Shown: positions 1-8,962, numbered from the stretch's first letter. The stretch: DNA of 64,000 nucleotides from Acinetobacter modestus (GCF_014636095.1 NZ_BMDV01000007.1:62001-126000); one strand, 5' to 3'. Numbers and translations are program-made. The notes: generated by a model not told the origin, from the sequence alone.

Positions 1-660
1 GCGCATTTCCTCCATTTACTTCATGGCGAAGCGCCATCTGAAGAATGGATTCAAGCAATGCATACGTCTTTGATTTTGTATGCTGAGCATGAATTCAACG
101 CTTCTACATTTACGTCACGTGTTGTTGCAGGTACAGGTTCAGACATGTATTCAGCAATTACAGGTGGTATTGGTGCGTTGCGTGGTCCAAAACATGGTGG
201 TGCAAACGAAGTTGCATTCGTGATTCAACAACGTTATGACAACGCTGACGAAGCAGAAGCAGACATCCGTAGCCGCGTAGAGAAAAAAGAAGTGATCATC
301 GGCTTTGGTCACCCTGTTTATACCATCTCTGATCCACGTAACGAAGTGATCAAGAAAGTTGCGTATGACCTTGCTGAAGCGCAAGAGAACAACAAGATGT
401 ACCTCATCGCTGAGCGTTTAGAGTCAGTGATGAAAGAAGTGAAGAACATGTTCCCGAACCTAGATTGGTTTAGTGCAGTAAGCTATCACTTGATGGGTGT
501 TCCAACGGCAATGTTCACTCCATTATTCGTAATCGCTCGTACAGCGGGTTGGTCAGCACATGTGATTGAACAACGTCAAGACGGTAAGATCATTCGCCCA
601 AGCGCGAACTACACTGGTCCTGAAAACCTAGAATTCAAACCATTGGCGGAGCGTGGTTAA
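1..660 (+). CDS. prpC: 2-methylcitrate synthase, 5'-truncated by window edge
   Basis: Condenses propionyl-CoA with oxaloacetate to 2-methylcitrate in the cytoplasmic methylcitrate cycle. The reading frame is open from base 1, so the start lies outside the window and only the C-terminal part of about 219 residues is present. Citrate-synthase-fold signatures are visible: a GGANE segment, the FGHPVY motif with its catalytic-region histidine, and the C-terminal stretch around SAHVIEQR. The following acnD start overlaps this stop by one base (TAATG), so the two genes are translationally coupled in the prp operon. A housekeeping citrate synthase is an alternative, but the acnD neighbour makes prpC much more likely. 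Confidence 0.93.
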   Translation, partial: AHFLHLLHGEAPSEEWIQAMHTSLILYAEHEFNASTFTSRVVAGTGSDMYSAITGGIGALRGPKHGGANEVAFVIQQRYDNADEAEADIRSRVEKKEVIIGFGHPVYTISDPRNEVIKKVAYDLAEAQENNKMYLIAERLESVMKEVKNMFPNLDWFSAVSYHLMGVPTAMFTPLFVIARTAGWSAHVIEQRQDGKIIRPSANYTGPENLEFKPLAERG

Positions 661-3266
661 TGTCAAATCAATACCGTAAACCGCTGGCAGGTACCCAGCT
701 CGAATACTATGACGTGCGTCAAGCCGTTGAAGACATTCAGCCAGGCGCATATGAAACTTTGCCATACACTTCGAAAGTGTTGGCAGAACAGCTTGTGCGT
801 AAAGCTGATGCAGAAAATTTAACTGATTATTTAACGCAATTGATCGAACGCCGTCAGGACTTGGATTTTCCTTGGTATCCTGCGCGCGTGGTGTGTCATG
901 ACATCTTAGGTCAAACGGCATTAGTTGATCTTGCAGGCTTGCGTGATGCGATTGCTGAAAAAGGTGGTGACCCATCTAAAGTCAATCCAGTGGTTCCAAC
1001 TCAGTTGATCGTGGATCACTCTTTGGCGGTGGAGTTTGGTGGTTTTGATCCTGACGCGTTTGAGAAAAACCGCGCGATTGAAGATCGTCGTAACGAAGAT
1101 CGTTTCCACTTTATTGAGTGGACGAAAACTGCTTTTAAAAATGTTGACGTGATCCCTGCGGGCAACGGCATCATGCATCAAATCAACTTGGAGAAAATGT
1201 CTCCAGTAATTCAAAACCGTGATGGCTTGGCTTTCCCTGATACCTGTGTTGGTACAGATTCTCACACACCACATACCGATGCGCTTGGCGTAATTTCAAT
1301 TGGCGTAGGTGGTTTAGAAGCTGAAAACGTCATGCTCGGTCGTGCATCGTGGATGCGCCTACCTGACATTATTGGTGTTGAGTTTGTTGGTCAGCGTCAA
1401 GCAGGCATCACAGCGACGGATATCGTATTGGCACTCACTGAATTCTTGCGTAAAGAACGTGTCGTTGGTGCATACCTTGAGTTCTTCGGTGAAGGCGCAG
1501 ACACCATGTCGATTGGTGACCGTGCAACCATCTCGAACATGACACCTGAATACGGTGCAACGGCTGCGATGTTCTACATCGACCAAAACACGATTGATTA
1601 TTTACGCCTGACAGGTCGTGAAGATGCACAAGTGGCATTGGTTGAGCAATACGCAAAAGAAATCGGCCTTTGGGCATCGGATATGACCAAAGCGCAGTAC
1701 CCACGTGTACTCCGTTTCGATCTTTCAACAGTCACTCGTAACATTGCAGGTCCATCAAACCCACATGCACGTGTATCTACTGCTGACTTGAAAGAAAAAG
1801 GTATCGCAGGTGTTGTTGAAAACCGTACTGATGGTTTAATGCCTGATGGCGCGATCATCATTGCTGCGATCACGTCTTGTACCAATACCTCAAACCCACG
1901 TAACACGGTGGCAGCAGGTCTATTGGCACGTAAAGCCAATGAACTTGGTTTAGTGCGTAAACCTTGGGTGAAATCTTCATTTGCACCAGGTTCTAAAGCG
2001 GCTGCACTTTATCTTGAAGAAGCTGGCGTACTGAAAGACCTAGAGAAACTTGGTTTTGGTATCGTGGCGTATGCATGTACTACATGTAACGGGATGTCAG
2101 GTGCGCTTGATCCAGTGATTCAACAAGAAATCATTGACCGTGATTTGTATGCGACAGCGGTACTTTCGGGTAACCGTAACTTCGATGGTCGTATCCATCC
2201 TTATGCAAAACAAGCGTTCTTGGCATCGCCTCCACTTGTTGTCGCGTATGCGATTGCAGGGACAATTCGTTTTGACATCGAAAAAGATTCATTGGGTACA
2301 GACAAAGACGGTAATCCAATTTACCTGAAAGATATCTGGCCATCTGATGCTGAAATCGATGCACTGGTAAAAGAAGCTGTGAAGCCTGAACAATTCCGTA
2401 AAGTCTACATTCCAATGTTTGACCTCGGTGAAGTTGAGCAAGCGGAAAGCCCACTTTACGACTGGCGTCCTATGAGTACTTACATTCGTCGTCCGCCGTA
2501 TTGGGAAGGGGCGTTGGCTGCACCACGTACTTTGACCAACATGCGTCCGCTTGCAATTTTAGGTGATAACATCACGACTGACCATTTATCGCCTTCCAAT
2601 GCGATCATGATGGATTCGGCTGCGGGTGAATACCTACACAAAATGGGCGTACCTGAAGAAGACTTCAACTCATACGCGACACATCGTGGTGACCATTTGA
2701 CCGCACAACGTGCAACATTTGCTAACCCGAAATTGTTTAATGAAATGGTGGTTCGTTCTGACGGCACGATTAAACAAGGTTCAAAAGCACGTGTAGAGCC
2801 TGAAGGCGAAGTGATGCGTATGTGGGAAGCGATTGAAACTTACATGAACCGTAAGCAACCGTTGATCATTGTTGCAGGTGCGGATTATGGTCAAGGTTCA
2901 AGCCGTGACTGGGCAGCGAAAGGTGTTCGTCTTGCAGGTGTTGAAGCGATCGTGGCTGAAGGTTTTGAGCGTATTCACCGTACTAACTTAGTGGGTATGG
3001 GGGTGTTACCGCTTGAGTTTAAACCAGGTGTGAACCGTAAAACGTTGAAGTTAGATGGTACTGAGCTTTATAGCGTGATTGGTAATATCTCACCGCGTTC
3101 GACTTTGACTTTAGTAATTGAGCGTTCAACTGCTGATGGTAAAGAAGAAATTCTTGAAGTGCCTGTAACTTGCCGTTTAGATACAGAAGAAGAAGTTTCT
3201 GTATATGAAGCGGGTGGTGTACTTCAGCGCTTTGCACAAGACTTTTTAGAAGGTCAAGTGGCTTAA
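660..3266 (+). CDS. acnD: Fe/S-dependent 2-methylcitrate dehydratase AcnD
   Basis: An aconitase-family enzyme of 868 aa that dehydrates 2-methylcitrate to methyl-aconitate in propionate catabolism. The [4Fe-4S] ligands are visible as SCTNTSN and, about 65 residues later, ACTTCNG (a CxxC pair). Substrate-loop motifs such as CVGTDSHTPH and the swivelling-domain sequence YGQGSSRDWAAKG are intact. Its length is normal for AcnD. The start overlaps the prpC stop. AcnD enzymes normally work with PrpF, a methylaconitate isomerase, but no prpF follows here: the next genes are unrelated and a terminator closes the operon. A general aconitase A is the alternative, but context and length favour AcnD. Confidence 0.93.
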   Translation: MSNQYRKPLAGTQLEYYDVRQAVEDIQPGAYETLPYTSKVLAEQLVRKADAENLTDYLTQLIERRQDLDFPWYPARVVCHDILGQTALVDLAGLRDAIAEKGGDPSKVNPVVPTQLIVDHSLAVEFGGFDPDAFEKNRAIEDRRNEDRFHFIEWTKTAFKNVDVIPAGNGIMHQINLEKMSPVIQNRDGLAFPDTCVGTDSHTPHTDALGVISIGVGGLEAENVMLGRASWMRLPDIIGVEFVGQRQAGITATDIVLALTEFLRKERVVGAYLEFFGEGADTMSIGDRATISNMTPEYGATAAMFYIDQNTIDYLRLTGREDAQVALVEQYAKEIGLWASDMTKAQYPRVLRFDLSTVTRNIAGPSNPHARVSTADLKEKGIAGVVENRTDGLMPDGAIIIAAITSCTNTSNPRNTVAAGLLARKANELGLVRKPWVKSSFAPGSKAAALYLEEAGVLKDLEKLGFGIVAYACTTCNGMSGALDPVIQQEIIDRDLYATAVLSGNRNFDGRIHPYAKQAFLASPPLVVAYAIAGTIRFDIEKDSLGTDKDGNPIYLKDIWPSDAEIDALVKEAVKPEQFRKVYIPMFDLGEVEQAESPLYDWRPMSTYIRRPPYWEGALAAPRTLTNMRPLAILGDNITTDHLSPSNAIMMDSAAGEYLHKMGVPEEDFNSYATHRGDHLTAQRATFANPKLFNEMVVRSDGTIKQGSKARVEPEGEVMRMWEAIETYMNRKQPLIIVAGADYGQGSSRDWAAKGVRLAGVEAIVAEGFERIHRTNLVGMGVLPLEFKPGVNRKTLKLDGTELYSVIGNISPRSTLTLVIERSTADGKEEILEVPVTCRLDTEEEVSVYEAGGVLQRFAQDFLEGQVA

Positions 3267-3298
3267 TACTTTAGCTAAAAGTAATTGATATTGTTTAA

Positions 3299-3330
3299 AA
3301 AAGACCCTATCTTGATGATGGGGTTTTTTT
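3299..3330 (+). terminator. Intrinsic terminator of the prp operon
   Basis: The stem ACCCTATC / GATGGGGT (one G-U pair) is followed by seven T residues about 35 bases after the acnD stop. It separates the prp operon from the AT-rich genes downstream. Confidence 0.8.
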
Positions 3331-3343
3331 ATAGAGAATAATA

Positions 3344-3559
3344 ATGGAAAGATATTTAGATTTAGATGGTGATTCTGGAATCCTTGCATATGAAATTGGT
3401 GAAACTTATATAAGGGTAAAGTTTGATAGAACATTTAAAATTTATACTTATAGTTATCAAAGTGCTGGAGTTAATAATGTCGAAGAGATGAAAAGATTAG
3501 CTAGACATGGCGATGGTTTAAACTCTTATATTAAGTTAAATGCAAATAACCTTTACTAA
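3344..3559 (+). CDS. Small KTSC-like hypothetical protein
   Basis: A 71-aa protein that starts at an ATG 14 bases after the terminator T-tract. The pattern (short acidic N-terminus, a beta-strand-like IRVKFDRTFKIYTY segment, then a helix and the ending GLNSYIKLN) resembles KTSC-type domains, in which a Tyr-x-Tyr strand is followed by a Gly and a terminal Asn. It ends 12 bases before the nuclease-like gene at 3572 and shares that gene's low GC, so the two are probably co-transcribed. The KTSC assignment is by eye and the function is unknown. It could be a small partner or modulator of the nuclease, which is inference only. Confidence 0.6.
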   Translation: MERYLDLDGDSGILAYEIGETYIRVKFDRTFKIYTYSYQSAGVNNVEEMKRLARHGDGLNSYIKLNANNLY

Positions 3560-3571
3560 AAATAAAAAATT

Positions 3572-4510
3572 ATGAAATTCAAAAGTAAAAATTTAAGAGA
3601 AATTGCTGAATGTATTATTGGTGATAAAAATTACTTTGATTATAAAAGTAGTCGATATATTTCAGAGTTTTTTGAAGATTGTGGCTTACCCTTTACGCAT
3701 GATGGTTCAACACGTTGGGCTTGGACATCAGACAGATTGGCAGAACTGTTGGAAGAGTCTTGTCCTCCAAATGCATTGCCACCAACGTTTGTACATGTAT
3801 TAAGAGCTTTAATGCATAAATCTGATGCGACAGAAGATGATCCTGAACGTATAAATGCCTTAATTGAATTAAATAAGCCTTTAAGTAGAGAAGGGTATGA
3901 GGCTTTTTACGGTACAGACAATAATTTATATATTAAAAATTTACATAATAATCAGACTATAAAACCTGTTGAAAATCCACATAGAATATTTTCTGAAATT
4001 GAGATTAAAAAAAGAGAGCGATTAATAAGTTATTTGGATATGTGCTCTGAGGATCAACTTATAGAAAATGTATTATTGCCATTATTTCGAATTTTGGGCT
4101 TTCAGCGAATTACTGTGGCTGGACACAAAGATAAAGCACTCGAGTATGGAAAAGATATTTGGATGAAATTTATATTACCAACACAGCACATAATTTATTT
4201 TGGTATACAAGTTAAGAAAGGAAAGCTTGATTCATCAGGAGTGACAAAAACAGGCAATCATAATATTGCTGAAATCTACAATCAGACGACTATGATGTTA
4301 GGTCATGAAATTTTTGATCCTGAAACAAATAAAAGAGTTTTAGTTGATCATGCCTATATTATTGCTGGTGGTGAGATAACAAAAGCCGCTAGAAATTGGC
4401 TGGGAGGCAAATTAGATGCTCATAAGAGAAGCCAAATCATTTTTATGGATAGAGAAGATATTTTAAATTTATTTACTGTTAACTCGATTGATGTACCTGA
4501 AATAATTTAG
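3572..4510 (+). CDS. AbiJ_NTD3-like / restriction-endonuclease-fold protein (putative phage defence)
   Basis: A 312-aa protein I read as two domains. Residues 1-125 are helical, with FFEDCGLPFTHDGSTRWAWT and FVHVLRALMH segments that resemble the N-terminal domain type called AbiJ_NTD3 in abortive-infection proteins. Residues 150-310 look like a PD-(D/E)XK nuclease: E191, then the D195 of EYGKD, a beta strand, and Q213-V-K215 in the QVKKGK motif, as in Mrr-like enzymes. It is much richer in AT than acnD and sits between two terminators with only the 71-aa gene as company. Single-gene phage defence is the likely role, inferred from domain type. No activity can be shown from sequence alone, and the N-terminal assignment is from memory. 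Confidence 0.72.
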   Translation: MKFKSKNLREIAECIIGDKNYFDYKSSRYISEFFEDCGLPFTHDGSTRWAWTSDRLAELLEESCPPNALPPTFVHVLRALMHKSDATEDDPERINALIELNKPLSREGYEAFYGTDNNLYIKNLHNNQTIKPVENPHRIFSEIEIKKRERLISYLDMCSEDQLIENVLLPLFRILGFQRITVAGHKDKALEYGKDIWMKFILPTQHIIYFGIQVKKGKLDSSGVTKTGNHNIAEIYNQTTMMLGHEIFDPETNKRVLVDHAYIIAGGEITKAARNWLGGKLDAHKRSQIIFMDREDILNLFTVNSIDVPEII

Positions 4511-4623
4511 GTAATAAGTATTTTAACCTTTCCGCCATCACCATTTGTCAGAAAGGTCAATAAATAATCAAAACTATCACGCTATAGTATATGAACCATT
4601 TCTAAAATCTATGGAGAACAAAG

Positions 4624-4767
4624 ATGGTTACTGCTGGCGAAAGACCTGGAACTGGCTTCTATTTTTGTGTCCAATGCGGACATCGCACCTATTTAGAAAT
4701 TGGTACTGATCGTTTACCTCCGTGTACCAAATGCCTTGGCAATCAATTCAACAGTAAGAATGCCTAA
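4624..4767 (+). CDS. Small zinc-ribbon protein
   Basis: A 47-aa open reading frame that starts MVTAGERPGTG and carries two CxxC knuckles, CVQC and CTKC, about 17 residues apart: a complete four-Cys rubredoxin-type zinc ribbon. The start ATG follows a purine-rich GGAGAACAAAG stretch. It ends shortly before a strong terminator, so it is probably its own transcription unit. Its role is unknown. Confidence 0.78.
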   Translation: MVTAGERPGTGFYFCVQCGHRTYLEIGTDRLPPCTKCLGNQFNSKNA

Positions 4768-4803
4768 GCCGCAAACACCAAACAGTTATCCACTGTTTTG
4801 ATG

Positions 4804-4832
4804 AAAGCCCTGTCACTCGATAGGGCTTTTTT
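4804..4832 (+). terminator. Intrinsic terminator after the zinc-ribbon gene
   Basis: Perfect stem AAAGCCCT / AGGGCTTT with a 10-base loop, running into a T-tract, 37 bases after the 47-aa gene. Confidence 0.85.
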
Positions 4833-4892
4833 GTTACTGTAAAATATGAAATAACAAGATAGCGATATCTGACAAAAATAAGGAAAACCCAG

Positions 4893-5477
4893 ATGGAAAC
4901 AATATTAGGACTTTGTATCGGCGTAGGATTAAGCGCAGCCTGTGGTTTTCGTGTCTTTGTTCCTTTATTGGTGATGAGCATTGCAACCCTGATGGGCTGG
5001 TATGAACCTGCAAAAGGCTTTGAATGGTTAGCGATCCCTACTGTATGCGCGGCACTTGGATTTGCAACCATCTGTGAAATCGCAGCTTACTATGTGCCGT
5101 GGGTCGATAATCTCTTAGATACCATCGCCACACCTGCTGCTGTAGTGGCAGGCACACTCAGTACGATGGCAGTCAGTAGTGGAGAAATGTCACAGTTTGC
5201 AACGTGGGCAGCCGCGCTGATCGTGGGTGGCGGAACAGCAGGTGTGGTGCAAATGAGTACGGTAGCTGCACGAGGTGTCTCAACAGCAACCACTGGTGGA
5301 CTGGGGAATTTTGTAGTGGCAACAGGTGAGTTGATTGGCTCAATTGTCTTGTCGATCTTGGCATTTGTGATGCCTGTTGTGATTACGGTATTTGTGATTA
5401 TTCTCGTGATTGTGGTCGCACGTTGGGTGAGCCAAAAAAGCAAGAAAAGATCAGTCATTCAACATCGTGAGTTTTAA
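4893..5477 (+). CDS. DUF4126 family membrane protein
   Basis: A 194-aa integral membrane protein starting METILGLCIGVGLSAACGFRVF. It contains several hydrophobic helices and Gly/Ala-rich segments with conserved-looking GFRVFVPLL and ETGxxG-like repeats typical of DUF4126. The end is a long hydrophobic helix (residues about 150-180) followed by a basic tail. The function of the family is unknown. It is monocistronic, lying between an upstream terminator and a shared downstream hairpin. Confidence 0.75.
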   Translation: METILGLCIGVGLSAACGFRVFVPLLVMSIATLMGWYEPAKGFEWLAIPTVCAALGFATICEIAAYYVPWVDNLLDTIATPAAVVAGTLSTMAVSSGEMSQFATWAAALIVGGGTAGVVQMSTVAARGVSTATTGGLGNFVVATGELIGSIVLSILAFVMPVVITVFVIILVIVVARWVSQKSKKRSVIQHREF

Positions 5478-5490
5478 ATTCAGTAGAATC

Positions 5491-5527
5491 AGGAAACTTA
5501 GACCTAATTTTATAATCTAAGTTTCCT
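5491..5527. terminator. Bidirectional hairpin terminator
   Basis: Perfect 12-bp inverted repeat AGGAAACTTAGA / TCTAAGTTTCCT with a 13-base loop, between the convergent ends of the DUF4126 and Mpo1-like genes. No long T-tract on either side. Confidence 0.6.
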
Positions 5528-5534
5528 AAATGTA

Positions 5535-5894
5535 TTACCATTTCACACGTTTTAATAAGATATCTTTATACATAATAAAATCGCAGGCGAGGCTAAAGAA
5601 TGGCTGCTTAAAGGTTGCAGGTTTATTATGCTCATAAAAGAAATGACCCACCCAAGCAAAGCCATATCCGACTACAGGTAAAGCCCAAAGTAATTTGGCA
5701 TTTCCAGTCACAACAGATGCAGCAGCTATACCGATCACACAGCTTGTCCCCACGAAATGCAGACGACGACAAGTCGCATTTTCATGTTGCGAAAGATAAA
5801 AAGGATAAAATTCAGCAAGGGTTTTATAACGAACTTCACTGGCTTCCATCTGCACAGTATTGTTTTTCATCAGTTCTTGAGTATTGTGAGACAT
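5535..5894 (-). CDS. Mpo1-like (DUF962) membrane protein
   Basis: A 119-aa protein of the DUF962/Mpo1 family, whose yeast member is a dioxygenase in fatty-acid alpha-oxidation; the bacterial role is unknown. The family signature is clear: FYPFYLSQHENATCRRLHFVGT near residue 30, two hydrophobic helices, then WVGHFFYEHNKPATF with the conserved His cluster and ending FIMYKDIL. I chose the ATG at 5894 because AAAGGAA lies seven bases upstream. An in-frame ATG at 5927 with a GGAG site is a credible alternative that adds 11 residues. It is divergent from an AraC regulator 68 bases away. Confidence 0.85.
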   Translation of the reverse strand: MSHNTQELMKNNTVQMEASEVRYKTLAEFYPFYLSQHENATCRRLHFVGTSCVIGIAAASVVTGNAKLLWALPVVGYGFAWVGHFFYEHNKPATFKQPFFSLACDFIMYKDILLKRVKW

Positions 5895-5962
5895 ACGACT
5901 ATTCCTTTCGTTTAAAGTCGTCTTCATTTTGAACACTCCAACCGAAATGGTCTTGAACGAAT

Positions 5963-6763
5963 ATGCTATCTCAACACACGGAATTAGACTCGATCACACC
6001 GCATAAAAGCTTGGTCTATGCGTGGGATGGCGTGATTGTGTATGTGACTCAAGATCATTTGAATAAAGCACACGCGCATTTTCCAGCACTATTACAAATC
6101 GGTTTGGGCACTGCTTTTGCATTGGCTGTTGAAGATCAGCCTGCGAACTATCATGAAATTGTGGTGATGGCACCCAATATTAGCCACAGTACCGATTCAC
6201 AGAATCAACCTTATATTGCAATTCTGATCGATCCTGATCATGTACTTTATGCTTATCTGCATCCTTTATTGAATGGACAGACATTTAATTCATTATCTGC
6301 TGATCGACTTCAATCTTTTCAAAAACAGTTTCAGCAATTGATGACTGCTCAACTCTGCTTAGAACAAGTAAAGCAATTGCTGATGGATGTGTTATTGGTA
6401 CTCAATCCTCAGCCATTAGTGGCTTTGCCGTGGGATCAACGGATTCAACTCGCATGTGAATACATCAAACGCTGTGTACCCCATCAAATTCCAACCATCG
6501 CAGATGTTGCGTTACAGGTTGGACTATCAGAGTCACGCTTGATGCATCTGTTTAGTCAGCAACTCGGACTATCTATGCGGCAATATATCTTGTGGTTGCG
6601 TATCTGTTATGCCATCAAGCTGTGGATGCAAGGCAAAACTTTGATTGAAATAGCGCTTGAATCAGGCTTTTCAGATCAAGCACATTTCACCCGAACTTTA
6701 CGCCGTATGGTGGATTTTGCTCCATCGATGCTGAAAGCCAATACCTTGTTTATGAGTGCTTGA
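5963..6763 (+). CDS. AraC family transcriptional regulator
   Basis: A 266-aa protein with an N-terminal effector-like region (1-160) and a C-terminal pair of helix-turn-helix motifs (about 170-262). The second HTH shows the family pattern LIEIALESGFSDQAHFTRTLRR. The inducer is unknown. It lies between the divergent Mpo1-like gene and a downstream EamA exporter in the same orientation 120 bases away, either of which could be the target. Confidence 0.85.
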   Translation: MLSQHTELDSITPHKSLVYAWDGVIVYVTQDHLNKAHAHFPALLQIGLGTAFALAVEDQPANYHEIVVMAPNISHSTDSQNQPYIAILIDPDHVLYAYLHPLLNGQTFNSLSADRLQSFQKQFQQLMTAQLCLEQVKQLLMDVLLVLNPQPLVALPWDQRIQLACEYIKRCVPHQIPTIADVALQVGLSESRLMHLFSQQLGLSMRQYILWLRICYAIKLWMQGKTLIEIALESGFSDQAHFTRTLRRMVDFAPSMLKANTLFMSA

Positions 6764-6883
6764 TGATTTAAGTGTAAAGCACTTTTTCACCTTGAAAATA
6801 ATCTATTTTTTCCTAAGCAATGCTCGAAAAATCACAATGAAGCGAGTAAATTACACACACATTTTGATAGTGCGTTGGCGTTT

Positions 6884-7771
6884 ATGGCATTTACTTGGAT
6901 TCTATTCACGATCATGGCTGCATTTATGCAGGCGTGGCGCAACGCATTTCAAAAACAGCTCAGTACCACAGTCGATGCGTATGGTACGACATTGGCTCGA
7001 TTTATCTTTTCTCCGATTTTTGCGTTTAGTTACTTAGCATTCCTTTATCTGCATCAACCTGTCACTGCTCAAGTCCATTTTTCCAATATATTCTGGCTTT
7101 ACGTGGTGATTGCAGGAATCAGCCAAATTTTTGCGACAGCTTTGATGGTGAAACTATTTCAACAAAAGAATTATGCGATTGGTATCGGGTTGGCTAAAAG
7201 TGAAGCGATTTTGGCAGCCTTGATTGCAGTGGTTTTTCTACAGGAACGGTTGACCACATGGGGCTGGGTTGGCGTGCTGATTGGAGCAATCGCAGTTTTT
7301 TTATTGAGTAAAGGTCGACATAGTACGCAACTTTCCTTTAATACTTTAATCATTGGTTTAGGCAGTGGTTTATGTTTTGCCATTACTTCACTTCTGGTAC
7401 GTGAAGCTAGTTTAGAGCTGAGCATGTTGCCATTTTTGCATCGTGCAGGATGGGTGTTGTGCAGTTTGATTAGTTTTCAGTGCATCGCATTATTGCTGTA
7501 TTTGGGAATCTTTAGTCGCAGTACGCTGTATAACATGTGGCAACGTCTTGGTCTGACCTTTCGTGTGAGTGTTTGCAGTTTTTTAGCATCTGTGGGATGG
7601 TTCAGTGCCATGAGTATGCAAACTGTGGCGATAGTGAAAACACTGGGTCAGGTCGAAATTCTATTTAGCTTACTGATCTCAGCATTTTTCTTTAAAGAAA
7701 AGTTAGCAAAGACGGATCATTTAGGGTTATGGCTGGTAATTGTGGCAGCTATTATGGTGATCTGGGCATAA
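6884..7771 (+). CDS. EamA/DMT superfamily transporter
   Basis: An inner-membrane protein of 295 aa with about ten hydrophobic segments arranged as two EamA repeats, including the LQERLTTWGWVGVLIGAIAV and FFFKEKLAKTDHLGLWLV ends that close each repeat. The substrate cannot be inferred. I used the ATG at 6884; a TTG three codons upstream is possible. There is no clear ribosome site for either. It may be co-transcribed with the AraC gene upstream. Confidence 0.8.
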   Translation: MAFTWILFTIMAAFMQAWRNAFQKQLSTTVDAYGTTLARFIFSPIFAFSYLAFLYLHQPVTAQVHFSNIFWLYVVIAGISQIFATALMVKLFQQKNYAIGIGLAKSEAILAALIAVVFLQERLTTWGWVGVLIGAIAVFLLSKGRHSTQLSFNTLIIGLGSGLCFAITSLLVREASLELSMLPFLHRAGWVLCSLISFQCIALLLYLGIFSRSTLYNMWQRLGLTFRVSVCSFLASVGWFSAMSMQTVAIVKTLGQVEILFSLLISAFFFKEKLAKTDHLGLWLVIVAAIMVIWA

Positions 7772-8332
7772 ATTTAGGTTTTAAATGAAAAAATACACAT
7801 CTAAATTGGAATATATTGAAATTTAAATGAGCTATTTTTTATTGAAATGGAAAATAATTCTGATTGTGACATGAGATATGCGAAATTATTTCATTAGTGG
7901 CGAAAAATACCAGTTTTTAGGAAAACAATCCCGCACTGATCTGCCTAAACTATGTCTCAAGGGTGTGAAAGGGATCGAAAAGAGTAGCATGCACCGATGC
8001 TTATAAAGCAAGTGTGTACAAACCCAAAAGGTCTCGATTCGGCTTAGGACGCTATAGATCAAAAGTCTATAGGCAAAGGTTATGGCTTATAAAGTCATAG
8101 GTGTTGAAGTAAACAACATGTTTTCCCTTGATACCCTAAAAAATTTAATATAAACAGAATATGACCAATCAGATATAAATAATAAAAACCCGATCAATGA
8201 ATTTAAATGTAAGTGTGAAATAGGTCTTAGAATATTTATTTTTTGAATATAAACTCCTATTTTTATAATAAAAAACAAAATGATATAATTGAAACTAGAA
8301 AATTGATCATATTGGAAGAGGTCATAAAAATA
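7772..8332. other. Long AT-rich intergenic region with three consecutive hairpins
   Basis: A 560-base stretch with no convincing gene. Between about 8010 and 8100 three stem-loops follow one another: AGCAT/ATGCT, then the perfect CTATAGA / TCTATAG, then TATGGCTT / AAGTCATA with one G-U pair. A 23-codon open frame (8082-8153) begins inside the third hairpin but lacks a well-placed ribosome site. It could be a small RNA or the leader of the gene at 8333. No terminator or clear promoter is visible. Confidence 0.3.
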
Positions 8333-8785
8333 ATGAAAGAATTCGATCTTAAAATACGTTATCCGCATCAAACTAATCGAAATGAAGCTGATCATTTGGG
8401 TGCTTTTGATTTAGAAACGATCGTTGCTCGTTTCGATGAGATGGGATGGCGTCAGCAATTGGTTCGTCAGTTACAGCTAGATGGTGCAAGTACCAGCTTT
8501 ATTGTACGAGATGATTACACTGAACAAACCTTACGCATCACAATAGATGCCTTTTCACAAACACAGCAGCTTGAATTTAAATTAGAAAGCGATATTCCGG
8601 TGTTTATTCCTAAAAAAGATTTATTCGGATTGGTGACACGTAAGAGTAAAGACACGATTTCTTTTAATCATTTAACGTTGAGTCGTGCGAAAGAATATTT
8701 GATTACTTTTTTAAATCGAGACATTGCAACTTTAGAGCAGCTGTATAAAGACAGTTTAAATAAAGCGATAAAAACAGCATCATAA
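8333..8785 (+). CDS. Hypothetical protein
   Basis: I do not recognise this protein of 150 aa. It starts MKEFDLKIRYPHQTNRNEAD, is soluble and slightly acidic, and has alternating strand and helix character in the middle. There are no Cys residues and no signal peptide. The frame is open further upstream with only a TTG start, but the region there is AT-rich and non-coding in character. The ATG at 8333 with AGAGG about 11 bases upstream is the better start. It is probably monocistronic. Confidence 0.6.
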   Translation: MKEFDLKIRYPHQTNRNEADHLGAFDLETIVARFDEMGWRQQLVRQLQLDGASTSFIVRDDYTEQTLRITIDAFSQTQQLEFKLESDIPVFIPKKDLFGLVTRKSKDTISFNHLTLSRAKEYLITFLNRDIATLEQLYKDSLNKAIKTAS

Positions 8786-8871
8786 AAATATACGAGTTAA
8801 TGTCGCAACAATAATAATCAAAACAGGCAACGGCATTAACTCTAGACATCTTCAATAACATTTCAATAAAA

Positions 8872-8931
8872 CGAGTTCTCTGTTCAGGATTTCATCTCAA
8901 AATTCGTTTTTGGCTGAGAACTCGCTATAAT
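8872..8931 (+). promoter_or_regulatory. Probable rluA promoter with flanking inverted repeat
   Basis: Consensus TATAAT at 8926-8931, 31 bases before the ATG, directly after the right arm of a perfect 9-bp inverted repeat (CGAGTTCTC at 8872, GAGAACTCG at 8916). No good -35 hexamer is visible at 17 bases. Confidence 0.4.
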
Positions 8932-8962
8932 TGCTCCGCTTTATTTAGAACGTTTACTGCTC

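Noticed and set aside
628..2767. Several frames of 95-117 codons on the minus strand within acnD
   Set aside because: Shadow frames of a conserved gene; their translations show no domain pattern.
4526..4557. ACCTTTC / GAAAGGT inverted repeat after the nuclease-like gene as a terminator
   Set aside because: 7-bp stem with an 18-base loop and no T-tract; too weak to call.
8082..8153. 23-codon frame as a small protein or leader peptide
   Set aside because: The only AAAGG lies two bases from the ATG, too close, and the start is inside a hairpin.
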